Part shown: in pieces, positions 1 through 8,803 of the stretch | How positions within the stretch are numbered: position 1 is the stretch's first letter | How the letters are laid out: the number at the start of each line of letters is the position of its first letter | Source: Bartonella vinsonii subsp. arupensis OK-94-513 | GTDB taxonomy: Bacteria > Pseudomonadota > Alphaproteobacteria > Rhizobiales > Rhizobiaceae | Assembly (NCBI RefSeq): GCF_000278235.1 | Contig: NZ_JH725037.1 | Coordinates: 488,487-552,486 of the forward strand | Length of the DNA stretch: 64,000 bases | Direction: 5' to 3' | The notes under the pieces: model-generated | Database searches by the model: none | What the model was told of the DNA's origin: nothing | What the model saw: only the letters and a program-made list of their open reading frames with translations | Translations under genes and position numbers: made by a program

Positions 1-603
1 AGCCAATCTGCGCAAATGAAAGAAAAGATGGATAAGCTTGGAGATTTAATACGTCGTCAACAAGAAATTCTCAATGAAACACATCAATTGGAAATGGAAC
101 AACGACGGGGAGAAAATGTACCAGAAAAGCAAAGAAAATCTTTAAAAAAACATCAAGCTGAATTGCAGTCTGAATTATCAACGTTAGAAAAAGAATTATC
201 AGCCCAAGGGATTGAAGCAAATGATGCATTCAAAAAAGCAGAAGAAAAAATGAATTCTGCAGAAGATGCTCTTGATCACGGAAATAATCAGAAATCCATA
301 CAGGATCAGTCAGATGCTTTAGAATCTTTGCGGCAAGGTGCACAAAATGTTTTAGAGAAAATGCGTGAAATGCTTAAAGAATCCGGCGATAGTCAAAATG
401 CTATTCGTGATCCTAAAGATCCATTAGGGCGTTCACTTTCTTCAAAAACAGATCAAGAAGGGCAAGAAGGTGTGGCACTACCACAAGAAAGTGATCAAAT
501 GCGTGCGCGGCAGATTTTAGAAGAAATTCGCAAACGCCTTGGTAAGGAGCATATTTTGGAAGAAGAAAAAAACTATCTTGAAAGGTTGCTTCATTTTCAC
601 TAA
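1..603 (+). CDS. C-terminal part of a TIGR02302/DUF4175-type protein (5' end outside window)
   Basis: The reading frame is open from the first base of the window, so this is the C-terminal 200 residues of a longer protein. The visible part is strongly charged, rich in Gln, Glu and Lys, and predicted to be coiled-coil over most of its length. It ends in a short basic helix with the pattern RARQILEEIRKRL. This matches the tail of the large alphaproteobacterial TIGR02302 family, whose members have N-terminal membrane helices and a low-complexity C-terminus. The function of that family is not known. The family call rests only on the tail. Confidence 0.7.
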   Translation, partial: SQSAQMKEKMDKLGDLIRRQQEILNETHQLEMEQRRGENVPEKQRKSLKKHQAELQSELSTLEKELSAQGIEANDAFKKAEEKMNSAEDALDHGNNQKSIQDQSDALESLRQGAQNVLEKMREMLKESGDSQNAIRDPKDPLGRSLSSKTDQEGQEGVALPQESDQMRARQILEEIRKRLGKEHILEEEKNYLERLLHFH

Positions 604-829
604 TCGTTTTTTTCTTTTGTCTGATGTTGAAGAGAGTTCATGAGAAACTTTTAGGGTGCAAGGTTGAAAGATAAAGAGCGAGGGGAAAGCAGCTTTCATG
701 AAGGGATTATGAAAAATATTCTGTGCCGTTTTTTGTTGTTTGGGTTTAAGAATATAAAATGAGAATTTTTGCCATTGCGAAGAAATGGCAGAAGTCCATA
801 TAAGTGGGGGATATGAAAGCTTGTGATGT

Positions 830-1624
830 TTGAAGTTTTTTTCTACACGGTATGTTAAATTGGATATAGTCACACTGAAAGATTTTTACGATTCTGCTCT
901 TGGACTGCGTGTTCAGGGAACAGTGTGTGAGCAATTAAATTTATGGTGGCCCGATCTTTCTGATAAACGGGTTATGGGGTTGGGGTATGCACTTCCTTAT
1001 CTTTCTGCGTTGCGTACACGCGCACAACGATGTTTCGCTTTTATGCCAGCAGCTCAGGGTGCTTCGCCTTGGCCTTGTGATGAGAAGGTTGCTACAGCTC
1101 TTGTTTTTGAAGAAGATTTGCCGCTTCCTGATGCTTCGATTGATTGTATTTTATTGGTTCATGCACTTGAATATACAGAAAATTCATTTGAAACACTGAA
1201 TGAAATATGGCGCGTTTTAGCACCCAATGGGAACTTAATTGTTATTGTTCCTCATCGTCCTGGATTTTGGGCGCGCAATGCTTCTACACCTTTTGGTTAC
1301 GGTGAGCCTTATAGTCGGCAACAAATCGCTCGTTTGTTTGAAAAAACAAATTTTATTTCTGGGCCAGTGCAAGAAATTATACATTATATGCCTTCTTCAG
1401 GTTCTGCTTCACGGTTATTCTCTCTTTTTTATGAGCCGTTTGTACGCTATCTTTTGCCTTATTTTGGTGGGCTCTTAATGTGTCAGGCGCAGAAACGTGT
1501 TTATCAAGGTTTGCTTGTACAGCGTCGTCAATCACGGCGTGTTTTTATTCCTGCATTATCGCCACAAGCTTATGAAAAGGCTTCTCATTTTGTTTCTGCT
1601 TCTATTTCACAACGCTGCTTGTGA
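830..1624 (+). CDS. class I SAM-dependent methyltransferase-like protein
   Basis: The 264-residue product has a methyltransferase-type fold pattern. A glycine-containing strand (VMGLGYALPYL, about residue 47) stands where the SAM-binding loop should be. It is followed by LPLPDASIDCILLVHALEYTEN (first strand and acidic loop, about 95-115) and the EIWRVLAPNGNLIVIVPHR segment seen in Methyltransf_11 proteins. The C-terminal third is variable and may be membrane-associating. The start is uncertain: the frame opens with TTG at 830 without a good ribosome site, and an alternative TTG at 857 precedes the DIVTLKDFY segment where relatives usually begin. The substrate is unknown. The SAM loop departs from the canonical GxGxG, so activity is not assured. 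Confidence 0.75.
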   Translation: MKFFSTRYVKLDIVTLKDFYDSALGLRVQGTVCEQLNLWWPDLSDKRVMGLGYALPYLSALRTRAQRCFAFMPAAQGASPWPCDEKVATALVFEEDLPLPDASIDCILLVHALEYTENSFETLNEIWRVLAPNGNLIVIVPHRPGFWARNASTPFGYGEPYSRQQIARLFEKTNFISGPVQEIIHYMPSSGSASRLFSLFYEPFVRYLLPYFGGLLMCQAQKRVYQGLLVQRRQSRRVFIPALSPQAYEKASHFVSASISQRCL

Positions 1625-1888
1625 AAAACTTTTCTTTATATAATGGTCAAGAGGCATTCTCATTCTCTTTAGCTCGCGTTTTATATTTTGCTTCTTTCTT
1701 GTGATATGCAAAGCAAGCAAGCCTTTATTAAGCCATTATAAGATGGGTATACAATGAGAGATTTTATTCTCTTCAGAATGCTCATTTAAAGTGAAAATAG
1801 TATAAATCCAAACATTTTATTTTTTGGCTTCAGAGTGAGAATTGAGGATATAAAAATCGTTTTTAAGGCAGATCATGGGAGAGAAATT

Positions 1889-2572
1889 TTAAAGGTTTAA
1901 GCGATAGCCATTTTGATCGGTAATGAGAATTTGTGCGTTGGAAGGATCTTTTTCGATTTTTTGTCGCAAACGATAGATATGGGTTTCTAAGGTATGAGTG
2001 ACAACATTTTCATTGTAGCCCCAAATTTGTTCTAACAGTGTTTCACGGCTCACGATTTTATCATGGGTGGAAGAGAGATATTTAAGAATCTCAGCTTCCT
2101 TTTCTGTGAGGTATGTTTTGTTATTGTGTTGATCAATGAGGAGTCTTTGTTTTGGTTTAAAGCTATAGGGACCAATATGAAAAACTGTATCGTTGTTTTT
2201 CTCGTATTGGCGCAATTGAGCGCGAATTCGTGCCAATAATACTGCAAAGCGAAAGGGTTTTGTCACATAATCATTGGCACCTTTTTCAAGATCTAAAAGG
2301 GTATCACAATTTGTATCATGATTACCAATCATGATAATGGGCGCACGAAATTCTTGGGAGCGTAATTTTTTAACAGCTGTACGACCATCAAGATCAGAAA
2401 ATTCAATACCAAAAATAGCGAGATCAATATTTTTCTCTTGGATTGTTGTGATTCCTGCTTCAGCTGTTTTTGCTTGGAAGACTTCAAATTCCTTATGCAT
2501 TTGTAATTGTTCTACCAAAATAGGGCGCAGATCATCATCTTCTTCAACAATTAAAAGGGTATAGCAGTTCAT
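1889..2572 (-). CDS. OmpR-family response regulator with degenerate receiver domain
   Basis: A two-domain regulator of 227 residues: an N-terminal receiver (about 1-120) and a C-terminal OmpR/PhoB winged helix (about 130-227, with THTLETHIYRLRQKIEKDP as recognition region). It belongs to a regulator type well conserved in Hyphomicrobiales, possibly CenR-like. The receiver is unusual. The residue at the phosphoacceptor position is Gly55 (IFGIEFSDLDG, where relatives read MDVGLPDMDG). The acidic pair near the N-terminus is EE rather than DD. The conserved Thr after the fourth strand is Gly (IIMIGNHDT). The Lys in VTKPF is kept. Conventional phosphorylation therefore looks impossible, while the DNA-binding domain is intact. 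No histidine kinase gene lies nearby. Confidence 0.88.
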   Translation of the reverse strand: MNCYTLLIVEEDDDLRPILVEQLQMHKEFEVFQAKTAEAGITTIQEKNIDLAIFGIEFSDLDGRTAVKKLRSQEFRAPIIMIGNHDTNCDTLLDLEKGANDYVTKPFRFAVLLARIRAQLRQYEKNNDTVFHIGPYSFKPKQRLLIDQHNNKTYLTEKEAEILKYLSSTHDKIVSRETLLEQIWGYNENVVTHTLETHIYRLRQKIEKDPSNAQILITDQNGYRLNL

Positions 2573-2842
2573 TTTTTTCCTTATAAAATGTGTTGATGCA
2601 CCAATCGGTGGAGAGCAGTTTCATGAAAAATGGCATCTCATGCAAGAGAAATTAAAAAAGAAAGCTTTTTAAAAATAAACTTTTGTTGTTTCTCTGGTCA
2701 TTCGCTGACAGGAAGGGAAATGCAGACGGAGTATTTTGTACGTTGATTAGAAAAATTTTTTTGTGTTTTAGGGCAAGACGTATTTCTGTATTTAGCGCGA
2801 GTAAATGATACACCAATAGGAAAATGTCTTGCGCTATGTTCT

Positions 2843-3304
2843 TTACGAGCGCGTTTGTGAAATGGAATTAGGAGCAACAAGAGATCTTTCTTTAAGATTG
2901 CCCATCAAACAGATTTCTCTCCATTCCTCTTCTGTCACGGGTTGTACTGATAAGCGAGAGGCATTAACCAGTACCATATTTTTCAGTTTTGGATTTGCTT
3001 TAATCTGTTTTAATGAAACAGGTGTTGGCATATCGCAGAGTGCACGGATATCTACACATTCCCAGCGTGGATCAGAGGTAGTAGAATCAGGATGTGCTTC
3101 AGCACATATTTCTACAATGCCTACGATTTCTAATCCTTTATTTGAATGATAAAAAAAACCTTTATCACCGTATTTCATAGCGCGCATATTATTACGGGCT
3201 TGATAATTACGTACACCGTCCCATTGTTCACCAACAGTACCTTTTTGCTTTTGCATTTCCCATGACCATTTGTGGGGTTCAGATTTAAAAAGCCAATAAG
3301 CCAT
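2843..3304 (-). CDS. EVE domain-containing protein
   Basis: A protein of 153 residues that is a single EVE domain (PUA-like superfamily). It opens with MAYWLFKSEPHKWSWE and carries the family blocks WDGVRNYQARNNMR, GDKGFFYHSN and PVTEEEWREI. EVE proteins bind modified bases in nucleic acids; the exact ligand is not settled for the stand-alone bacterial members. The length is typical. In Brucella-type genomes, as I recall, this gene lies downstream of tsaD with gpsA and a YciI-like gene between; here those two are absent from the gap. Confidence 0.9.
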   Translation of the reverse strand: MAYWLFKSEPHKWSWEMQKQKGTVGEQWDGVRNYQARNNMRAMKYGDKGFFYHSNKGLEIVGIVEICAEAHPDSTTSDPRWECVDIRALCDMPTPVSLKQIKANPKLKNMVLVNASRLSVQPVTEEEWREICLMGNLKERSLVAPNSISQTRS

Positions 3305-3678
3305 GAGATCTCCTTTTCATGAACTTTGATATTTTTCACATGTCATGTACATCTTTTTATAAGCCTCTGTATAACACACCATCAAGAGTGATTTTTAAAA
3401 TGGGGTAAAGAATTGCATTATCAATTTGTTTCTTTTTCAGTGGAGAATTGAGTTAAGTAAAGATGTTTCAAGTAAATTGGTTTAGCATGTGAACATTTGA
3501 TTATTTTTTTGGCTTTGGTCTAGAAGGGCTGATTGATTATGTTGCGTTGAAAAAATGATGCGAGAAAATTAGTGTCAAAAAGTTCAAGGCTTACAATGAT
3601 TATAACAACCGATAAGATATTCAGTAATTGTAGCGCATATTGTGCTTTGTGAATAACAAAAGCAGCTATTTATTTTTC
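3305..3678. other. non-coding gap between tsaD and the EVE gene
   Basis: 374 bases of AT-rich sequence between two minus-strand genes. No open frame with a recognisable product, no tRNA and no clear terminator were seen. In relatives this position usually holds gpsA and a YciI-like gene, so the gap may be eroded remnants, but nothing recognisable survives by eye. Confidence 0.5.
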
Positions 3679-4782
3679 TTATGCTTTTGTTCCGCGGCGT
3701 CCCATTCCAATCAAGGGAGGAGATTTTTCATCTAGTGGCCAGCGTGAACGAGGAGCAATATCAAGGGAGCTTGTTTCTCCTCGTGCAAGTTTTTGTGCAC
3801 CAGCAAAAGCAATCATTGCAGCGTTATCAGTACATAAGGAAAGAGGTGGAGCTATAAATTCAAAACCATGTTGATGTGCGAGTTCTTGCAATGTCAATCG
3901 AAGAGCTTGGTTGGCAGCAACTCCGCCTGCGACAACTAAAGCAGGAGGACGGCGCCCTTGATAACCAGAGAGCGGATACTGGTGGGTAAAGTGTTGTAGA
4001 GCCAAATGAACACGATCATGCACTGTATCAGTAACTGCTGCTTGAAAACTTGCTGCAATGTCAGCAACATCGCTTTCTGTAAGAGGAGCCATAGCTGTTG
4101 CGGCTTGACGGACAGCAGTTTTGAGGCCGGAAAAAGAAAAATCTAACCGTTTTTCACCTTTTAAAGGTCGTGGAAGAGGAATACGATTTTTATCACCCAA
4201 GAGAGCCATTTTTTCAAGTGCTGGGCCACCAGGGTAAGGAAGTCCTAAAAGTTTAGCTGTTTTATCAAAAGCTTCTCCCAATGCATCATCAATAGTGGTT
4301 CCTAAACGCTGGTAATTGCCTATCCCGTGAACAAGAATTGTTTGTGTGTGGCCACCTGAAACCAACAGCAGTAAATAGGGAAAATGGACATTATGCGTTA
4401 GCACGGCTGTTAAAGCATGCCCTTCTAGATGGTTTACGGCAATAAAAGGTTTTCCTGTGGCAAGAGAAAGTGCTTTTGCACTCATAACGCCTACTAAAAG
4501 TCCTCCTATCAAACCAGGGCCACTTGTAGCGGCAATGGCATCAATATCTTGTAATTGTGTGTTTGCTTCTGTGAGTGCTTTTAGAATTAAACTATCGAGA
4601 ATTTCAACATGAGCTCGGGCGGCAATTTCAGGAACTACACCACCATAGGGTGCATGATGATCAGTTTGACTCCAAACAATATTTGAAAGAATTCGGCTGT
4701 TTTCTTCATTGTTGTATTCAACAACAGCAGCAGCAGTTTCATCACAACTTGTTTCTATTCCCAACAGACGCATTTCAGACAA
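3679..4782 (-). CDS. tsaD: tRNA N6-adenosine threonylcarbamoyltransferase TsaD
   Basis: TsaD transfers the threonylcarbamoyl group to A37 of ANN-decoding tRNAs, working in the cytoplasm with TsaB and TsaE. The 367-residue protein is full length. It begins [16 protein letters not shown] after three residues (ASKHA/actin-like ATPase fold), has the metal-binding HLEGH histidines near residue 115, the SGGHTQ block near 143, the [19 protein letters not shown] block and the [10 protein letters not shown] and CTDNAAMIA blocks near the C-terminus. In related Hyphomicrobiales hemC is transcribed divergently from tsaD; here the next plus-strand gene is the mitofilin-like gene. Confidence 0.97.
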   Translation of the reverse strand: MSEMRLLGIETSCDETAAAVVEYNNEENSRILSNIVWSQTDHHAPYGGVVPEIAARAHVEILDSLILKALTEANTQLQDIDAIAATSGPGLIGGLLVGVMSAKALSLATGKPFIAVNHLEGHALTAVLTHNVHFPYLLLLVSGGHTQTILVHGIGNYQRLGTTIDDALGEAFDKTAKLLGLPYPGGPALEKMALLGDKNRIPLPRPLKGEKRLDFSFSGLKTAVRQAATAMAPLTESDVADIAASFQAAVTDTVHDRVHLALQHFTHQYPLSGYQGRRPPALVVAGGVAANQALRLTLQELAHQHGFEFIAPPLSLCTDNAAMIAFAGAQKLARGETSSLDIAPRSRWPLDEKSPPLIGMGRRGTKA

Positions 4783-5147
4783 AACCTTATGTTGAAGATT
4801 CTTTCTTGTCTGCGTACCATGGATAGGAAAAGATGCAAAGAAATTCTCTTGGAGTTGATACCTCTATAACAAATCTGTTGTAATGCTTCCCTGATATGAA
4901 AAGCACTGTTCACCAAAAAGGGATACTGTGTTTTTTAGTATAAAATGTTGATACTTTTCTAAAACTTTGTTGGTTAAAGTATATATTTATAAATGTTGCG
5001 GATAAAAATGTGGCGTTGAAAATTACTGTAAAGTTATATTCTTTATAAAAAGATTGTAAAACAAGCTATGATGTTTGAGAAAAGCTTCATTTTTAAAACT
5101 TTTTTCATTTTATTATTTTATCGTTTAAGTGAAAATGTGCACAAAAA
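4783..5147. other. non-coding gap where hemC and hemD lie in relatives
   Basis: About 365 very AT-rich bases between divergent tsaD and the mitofilin-like gene. In Brucella and Agrobacterium relatives hemC and a uroporphyrinogen-III synthase gene stand here. I see no open frame or conserved protein fragment of either. The segment should hold the promoters for both flanking genes, but I could not place a convincing -35/-10 pair. Confidence 0.5.
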
Positions 5148-6338
5148 GTGACTAAAATGGTAGATTCTTCAAAACCAAAAACTAAACCGCATTATGTTGG
5201 TACCCGCCGTAAAAAGCCTGTGATTGAGCATGAAGCTGTGCATCCTGATTCAGAACAAGTAAAAAATTTAGCAGAATTGGATGCTATAGACAAACAGAGC
5301 AACAATATGCTGTTTCAATCCATATCTCCTATGACTTGGCTGTATTTGTTTCTTTCAGGAATTTTAGGTGGTCTCATTGCTTTAGGTCTTTTCATAGGGT
5401 TGCAATGGGCGCGTGTGCTTCCTTCTTCTTTCGTGGAAAATCGCGTTGGAGGAGAAAAAGCTTTGCAAATTGCTGAAATTGCAAAAAATCAAGGTGAAGA
5501 AACAATAAAGCAATTAGCACATGTGCTTCAAGAAATTGATACATTGAAAACAAATTTTTCTTCTTTTTCATCACATCAGGTTGAAACAATTCAAACTGAT
5601 GAAATATCGCAAGAAGAAAGCAGAAAAGCTTTGACTGCTTTGGAAGAAAAAGTGAAAAGTCTTGAAGAATCTATGCAATCTTTCGTTGAAGTATCAAAAG
5701 ATATGGAAACAGCTTTATCCGTTGGACAGAATAATGCAAATGCTCTTGCTATTTTAAAACAACGTTTAGAAACTCTGCAAAAAGATATTGTTGTTAAAAA
5801 TAGTGAGAAAAACGAAAACAACACTGCACTGTTTATTGCTATCAGTTCTCTAAAAAATGCTGTAGAGCGTGGGGGATCTTATATCAATGAATTGAAAACA
5901 GTACAGCAATTATCTCCTTCATTTGATGGACTTGATTTGTTACAAGAAACAGCCACTATAGGTCTTTCAAGTTCTGCACAACTTTCAGCTCTGTTTGCCA
6001 ATGTTGCGGATGAGATTGTTCGTGTACAAAATACTGTTGCCTCAGATGCTGGTTTTTCTGAGCATATTTTGGCATGGATAAAAGGTTTGATTGTTTCACG
6101 ACCTGTTGGAAATGTTAAGGGCATGACGCTGGGAGCAATTGCAGCGAGAATGGAAGTTGCTATTCAAGCAGGTGATTACGAAAGAGCTTTGAGTGAATGG
6201 CAAACATTGCCTCAAAATGCAAAAGATATTTCGGTGGACTTTGTTCATCAACTTGAAAGACATATTGCTGTTCATCAACTTCTTCAACAGCTGCTGGTCT
6301 CTGTGCAACAGGGATCTCTTAAGGCAACGAAGAGGTAA
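5148..6338 (+). CDS. mitofilin-like inner-membrane protein (COG4223 type)
   Basis: A protein of 396 residues, bitopic in the inner membrane. A basic cytoplasmic head of about 60 residues is followed by one transmembrane helix (about 62-85, TWLYLFLSGILGGLIALGLF). A long periplasmic coiled coil follows (about 100-225), then a helical C-terminal domain resembling the mitofilin domain (AGDYERALSEWQTLPQNAK). Alphaproteobacterial homologues of Mic60 sit beside heme genes and shape or tether membranes. The start is either GTG 5148 or ATG 5157; neither has a strong ribosome site. It is followed 11 bases later by hemY, so the two are probably co-transcribed. Confidence 0.85.
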   Translation: MTKMVDSSKPKTKPHYVGTRRKKPVIEHEAVHPDSEQVKNLAELDAIDKQSNNMLFQSISPMTWLYLFLSGILGGLIALGLFIGLQWARVLPSSFVENRVGGEKALQIAEIAKNQGEETIKQLAHVLQEIDTLKTNFSSFSSHQVETIQTDEISQEESRKALTALEEKVKSLEESMQSFVEVSKDMETALSVGQNNANALAILKQRLETLQKDIVVKNSEKNENNTALFIAISSLKNAVERGGSYINELKTVQQLSPSFDGLDLLQETATIGLSSSAQLSALFANVADEIVRVQNTVASDAGFSEHILAWIKGLIVSRPVGNVKGMTLGAIAARMEVAIQAGDYERALSEWQTLPQNAKDISVDFVHQLERHIAVHQLLQQLLVSVQQGSLKATKR

Positions 6339-6349
6339 ATAGGCTCAAG

Positions 6350-7912
6350 ATGATACGTGTTTTTATTTATAGTTTTGTTGTATGTGTAATCGGACTGGCT
6401 TTTGGGTGGGTTGCTAATCATAATGGTGTTTTTGTCATAACATTTTTGCACTTGCGATTTTCTGTTTCATTGCTAACAGTTTTATGTGCACTTATTTTAT
6501 TTCTTGGAATTTTAGCGCTTTTATGGTGGCTTTTATCTGTCCTTTTTTCCGTACCTAGTGCCTTATCTCATTATTTTTATCACCGTCATAAAAAGCGTGG
6601 TTATCAAGCTCTTTCACAGGGGCTTCTTGCTGTTTTTGCGGGCGATGGTATTTTAGCGCAACAAATGGAAGCACGTGTTGCTAAATACCTTGCAGGTAAA
6701 CAGGAACCGTTGGCAAAACTCTTACAAGCTCAAACCTTGTCTTTGCAAAATAATTCTGCTTCTGCCATCAGTCTTTATGAGGAGATGAGAAAAGAAACAC
6801 CAACAAAATTGGCGGGGCTTTATGGATTGTTTCGTGAAGCTCTTAAGAGCAAAGCTTATGAAGCAGCGCAACAATATGCAGAAGAAGCATTGGCTTTATC
6901 ACCAGCACTTTTGTGGGCGCATCAAGCTGTGCTTGATCGATTGAGTGTTGAGGGGCAGTGGGATAAAGCACTGGCTGTTTTTGAACGCGCGCAAAAAGCT
7001 TTACCGCGCTCAACCCGTTCAACTGTGGAGCGTCAACATATACAGGCTTTGCTGTTCAGTGGGCAGGCTCTTCATCTGCTTGAAACACATCCCGTAGCAG
7101 CGCGTGCAGCTATTTTGAAAGCACATAAATTGGCACCTGATTTTATTCCAATTGTAGTCATTGCTGCTGATATTCTTTATAAACTCAATGAAATGCGCAA
7201 AGCTGATAAAATGATTATTACAGCTTGGAAAAAGGAACCTCATCCTGATTTAGCGGCGCTTTATCTTGAAAGAGAGGAAGGAGCTGTTGGGCGATTGAAA
7301 AGGGCTAAAACACTTGCTTCTTATAATAAAGATACATTTGAAGCGGCTTTCCTTATTGCCAAAGCTGCTTTGGATGCTGGTGAAACAGTATTGGCAAGGG
7401 AACAGGCCGAAAAAGCACTTCAATATCATCCACGGGAAAGTGTTTATTTATTGTTGGCAGACATTGAAGAGGCACAAGGAAATAATCAGGGAGCAGTGCG
7501 TCAATGGCTTTCTTTGGCACTTCGTGCTGAACGTGATCCGGTGTGGATGTGTGATGGGACTGTCTTCCCTTCTTGGTCAGTGGTTTCTCCAATAAGTGGT
7601 CGTTTGGGCTGTTTTGAGTGGAAAGCACCACCCTGCCTTCCTCCTCTTACATTGGAGGCTACCGATATTGTGTCAAAAAAACAAGATAAAGAAAATATTG
7701 TCGAAAAAAGTGCTGATGTTGAAGCTAAGATACTTGAAGAATTACCTCCTGTAGATGATGCTTTTTTGCATCATGCACAAGTAAAAAAACAAGATACAAA
7801 AGTTCATGATGTCAAGATATTTAGTAAAACTCACTTAAATGTTGATGATCCGGGGGTTAAAACAGAAGAAGAAGGTGCATTTTTGTCGAGAAAGAAATTT
7901 CGTTTCTTTTAA
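6350..7912 (+). CDS. hemY: HemY-like inner-membrane protein with tetratricopeptide repeats
   Basis: A protein of 520 residues with two N-terminal membrane helices (about 1-25 and 40-62). The HemY_N segment is followed by TPR-like helices between about residues 95 and 390 (for example AAQQYAEEALALSP and AREQAEKALQYHP). The last 100 residues are charged and poorly conserved. In heme-making bacteria this family is linked to late heme synthesis, but its activity is undefined. Here the heme genes next door are gone and Bartonella takes heme from the host, so a general membrane or envelope role with its mitofilin-like neighbour is more likely. The YAYRP-type HemY enzyme of Bacillus is unrelated. 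Confidence 0.88.
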   Translation: MIRVFIYSFVVCVIGLAFGWVANHNGVFVITFLHLRFSVSLLTVLCALILFLGILALLWWLLSVLFSVPSALSHYFYHRHKKRGYQALSQGLLAVFAGDGILAQQMEARVAKYLAGKQEPLAKLLQAQTLSLQNNSASAISLYEEMRKETPTKLAGLYGLFREALKSKAYEAAQQYAEEALALSPALLWAHQAVLDRLSVEGQWDKALAVFERAQKALPRSTRSTVERQHIQALLFSGQALHLLETHPVAARAAILKAHKLAPDFIPIVVIAADILYKLNEMRKADKMIITAWKKEPHPDLAALYLEREEGAVGRLKRAKTLASYNKDTFEAAFLIAKAALDAGETVLAREQAEKALQYHPRESVYLLLADIEEAQGNNQGAVRQWLSLALRAERDPVWMCDGTVFPSWSVVSPISGRLGCFEWKAPPCLPPLTLEATDIVSKKQDKENIVEKSADVEAKILEELPPVDDAFLHHAQVKKQDTKVHDVKIFSKTHLNVDDPGVKTEEEGAFLSRKKFRFF

Positions 7913-8007
7913 ATAAAGAAAGTTGTAAGGAATATTGTTCGCCAAAATTATTTTCTTGTATTTGAGAAATAAAATTTTACTTTGTTGCAGAAGTGATTGG
8001 TTAAAAA

Positions 8008-8754
8008 ATGTTTTTACATCAAAGGTGTCTTGATAAAAAGCAAAGAAAGTGCAAACCAAGAATTGCGGTGGTTATGCATCGTCGCTCTACATATACTGGT
8101 CGTTTGGGAAAATTCTTGCAACAAAGTGGTTTTGTGCTTGATGTTTATCGCCCTCTTTTTGGACAAAAGCTCCCCTGTACATTAGAACACTATGCTGGTG
8201 TTGTTATTTTAGGGGGGCCGATGAGTGTGAATGACAAGGATGCCTATATTGGTGAGGAAATTGATTGGATTTCCCTATCGCTGAAAGAAAATAAACCATT
8301 TTTGGGTATTTGTCTTGGTGCACAAATGTTAGCACGAAATCTAGGGGGACGTGTTGGTACAAGAAGTGATGGAACTGTTGAAGTTGGCTGGTATCCATTA
8401 GAAGCAACCTCACAAGGAAAGGCATTGATGAATTGGCCAGAAATGGTTTATCATTTTCATGATGAAGGGATTTATGATTTACCTAAGGAGGCGGTGCTTT
8501 TAGCAACAGGACATACATATCCTACACAAGCGTTTCGTTATGGGAAAAATGCGTGGGGTTTGCAATTTCATGCTGAATTCACACGTGCTATGATGCGGCG
8601 TTTAGTGGTTCGTTCAGCACATAAATTGACCGAAAAAGGGGCTCAGCCTGCTTCTGCACATTTGAAAGGTCGTTTAATCTATGATCAGGCTTTAAGCCAA
8701 TGGTTTGAAAATGCATTGCAAAAAATCTTTTGTGTACCTGTTACACAGGCGTGA
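8008..8754 (+). CDS. class I glutamine amidotransferase-like protein
   Basis: A protein of 248 residues with a single GATase1 domain. The nucleophile elbow GICLGAQMLA (Cys near residue 106) and the histidine motif LQFHAEF (near 191) are present, so the triad could be complete. It also has the family block VVILGGPMSVND near residue 70. Stand-alone members of this type resemble the amidotransferase domain of GMP synthase, but no partner synthetase lies nearby and the acceptor is unknown. The chosen ATG has a weak ribosome site. The first 20 residues are basic and may not be real. Confidence 0.85.
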   Translation: MFLHQRCLDKKQRKCKPRIAVVMHRRSTYTGRLGKFLQQSGFVLDVYRPLFGQKLPCTLEHYAGVVILGGPMSVNDKDAYIGEEIDWISLSLKENKPFLGICLGAQMLARNLGGRVGTRSDGTVEVGWYPLEATSQGKALMNWPEMVYHFHDEGIYDLPKEAVLLATGHTYPTQAFRYGKNAWGLQFHAEFTRAMMRRLVVRSAHKLTEKGAQPASAHLKGRLIYDQALSQWFENALQKIFCVPVTQA

Positions 8755-8803
8755 AAATTAAGAAATTTGTTCATCTGAGATAAGGAAAGTTTTCATTTTG
8801 TCT

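Noticed and set aside
2698..2880. 60-codon minus-strand frame beside the EVE gene
   Set aside because: It overlaps the end of the EVE gene and has no recognisable features.
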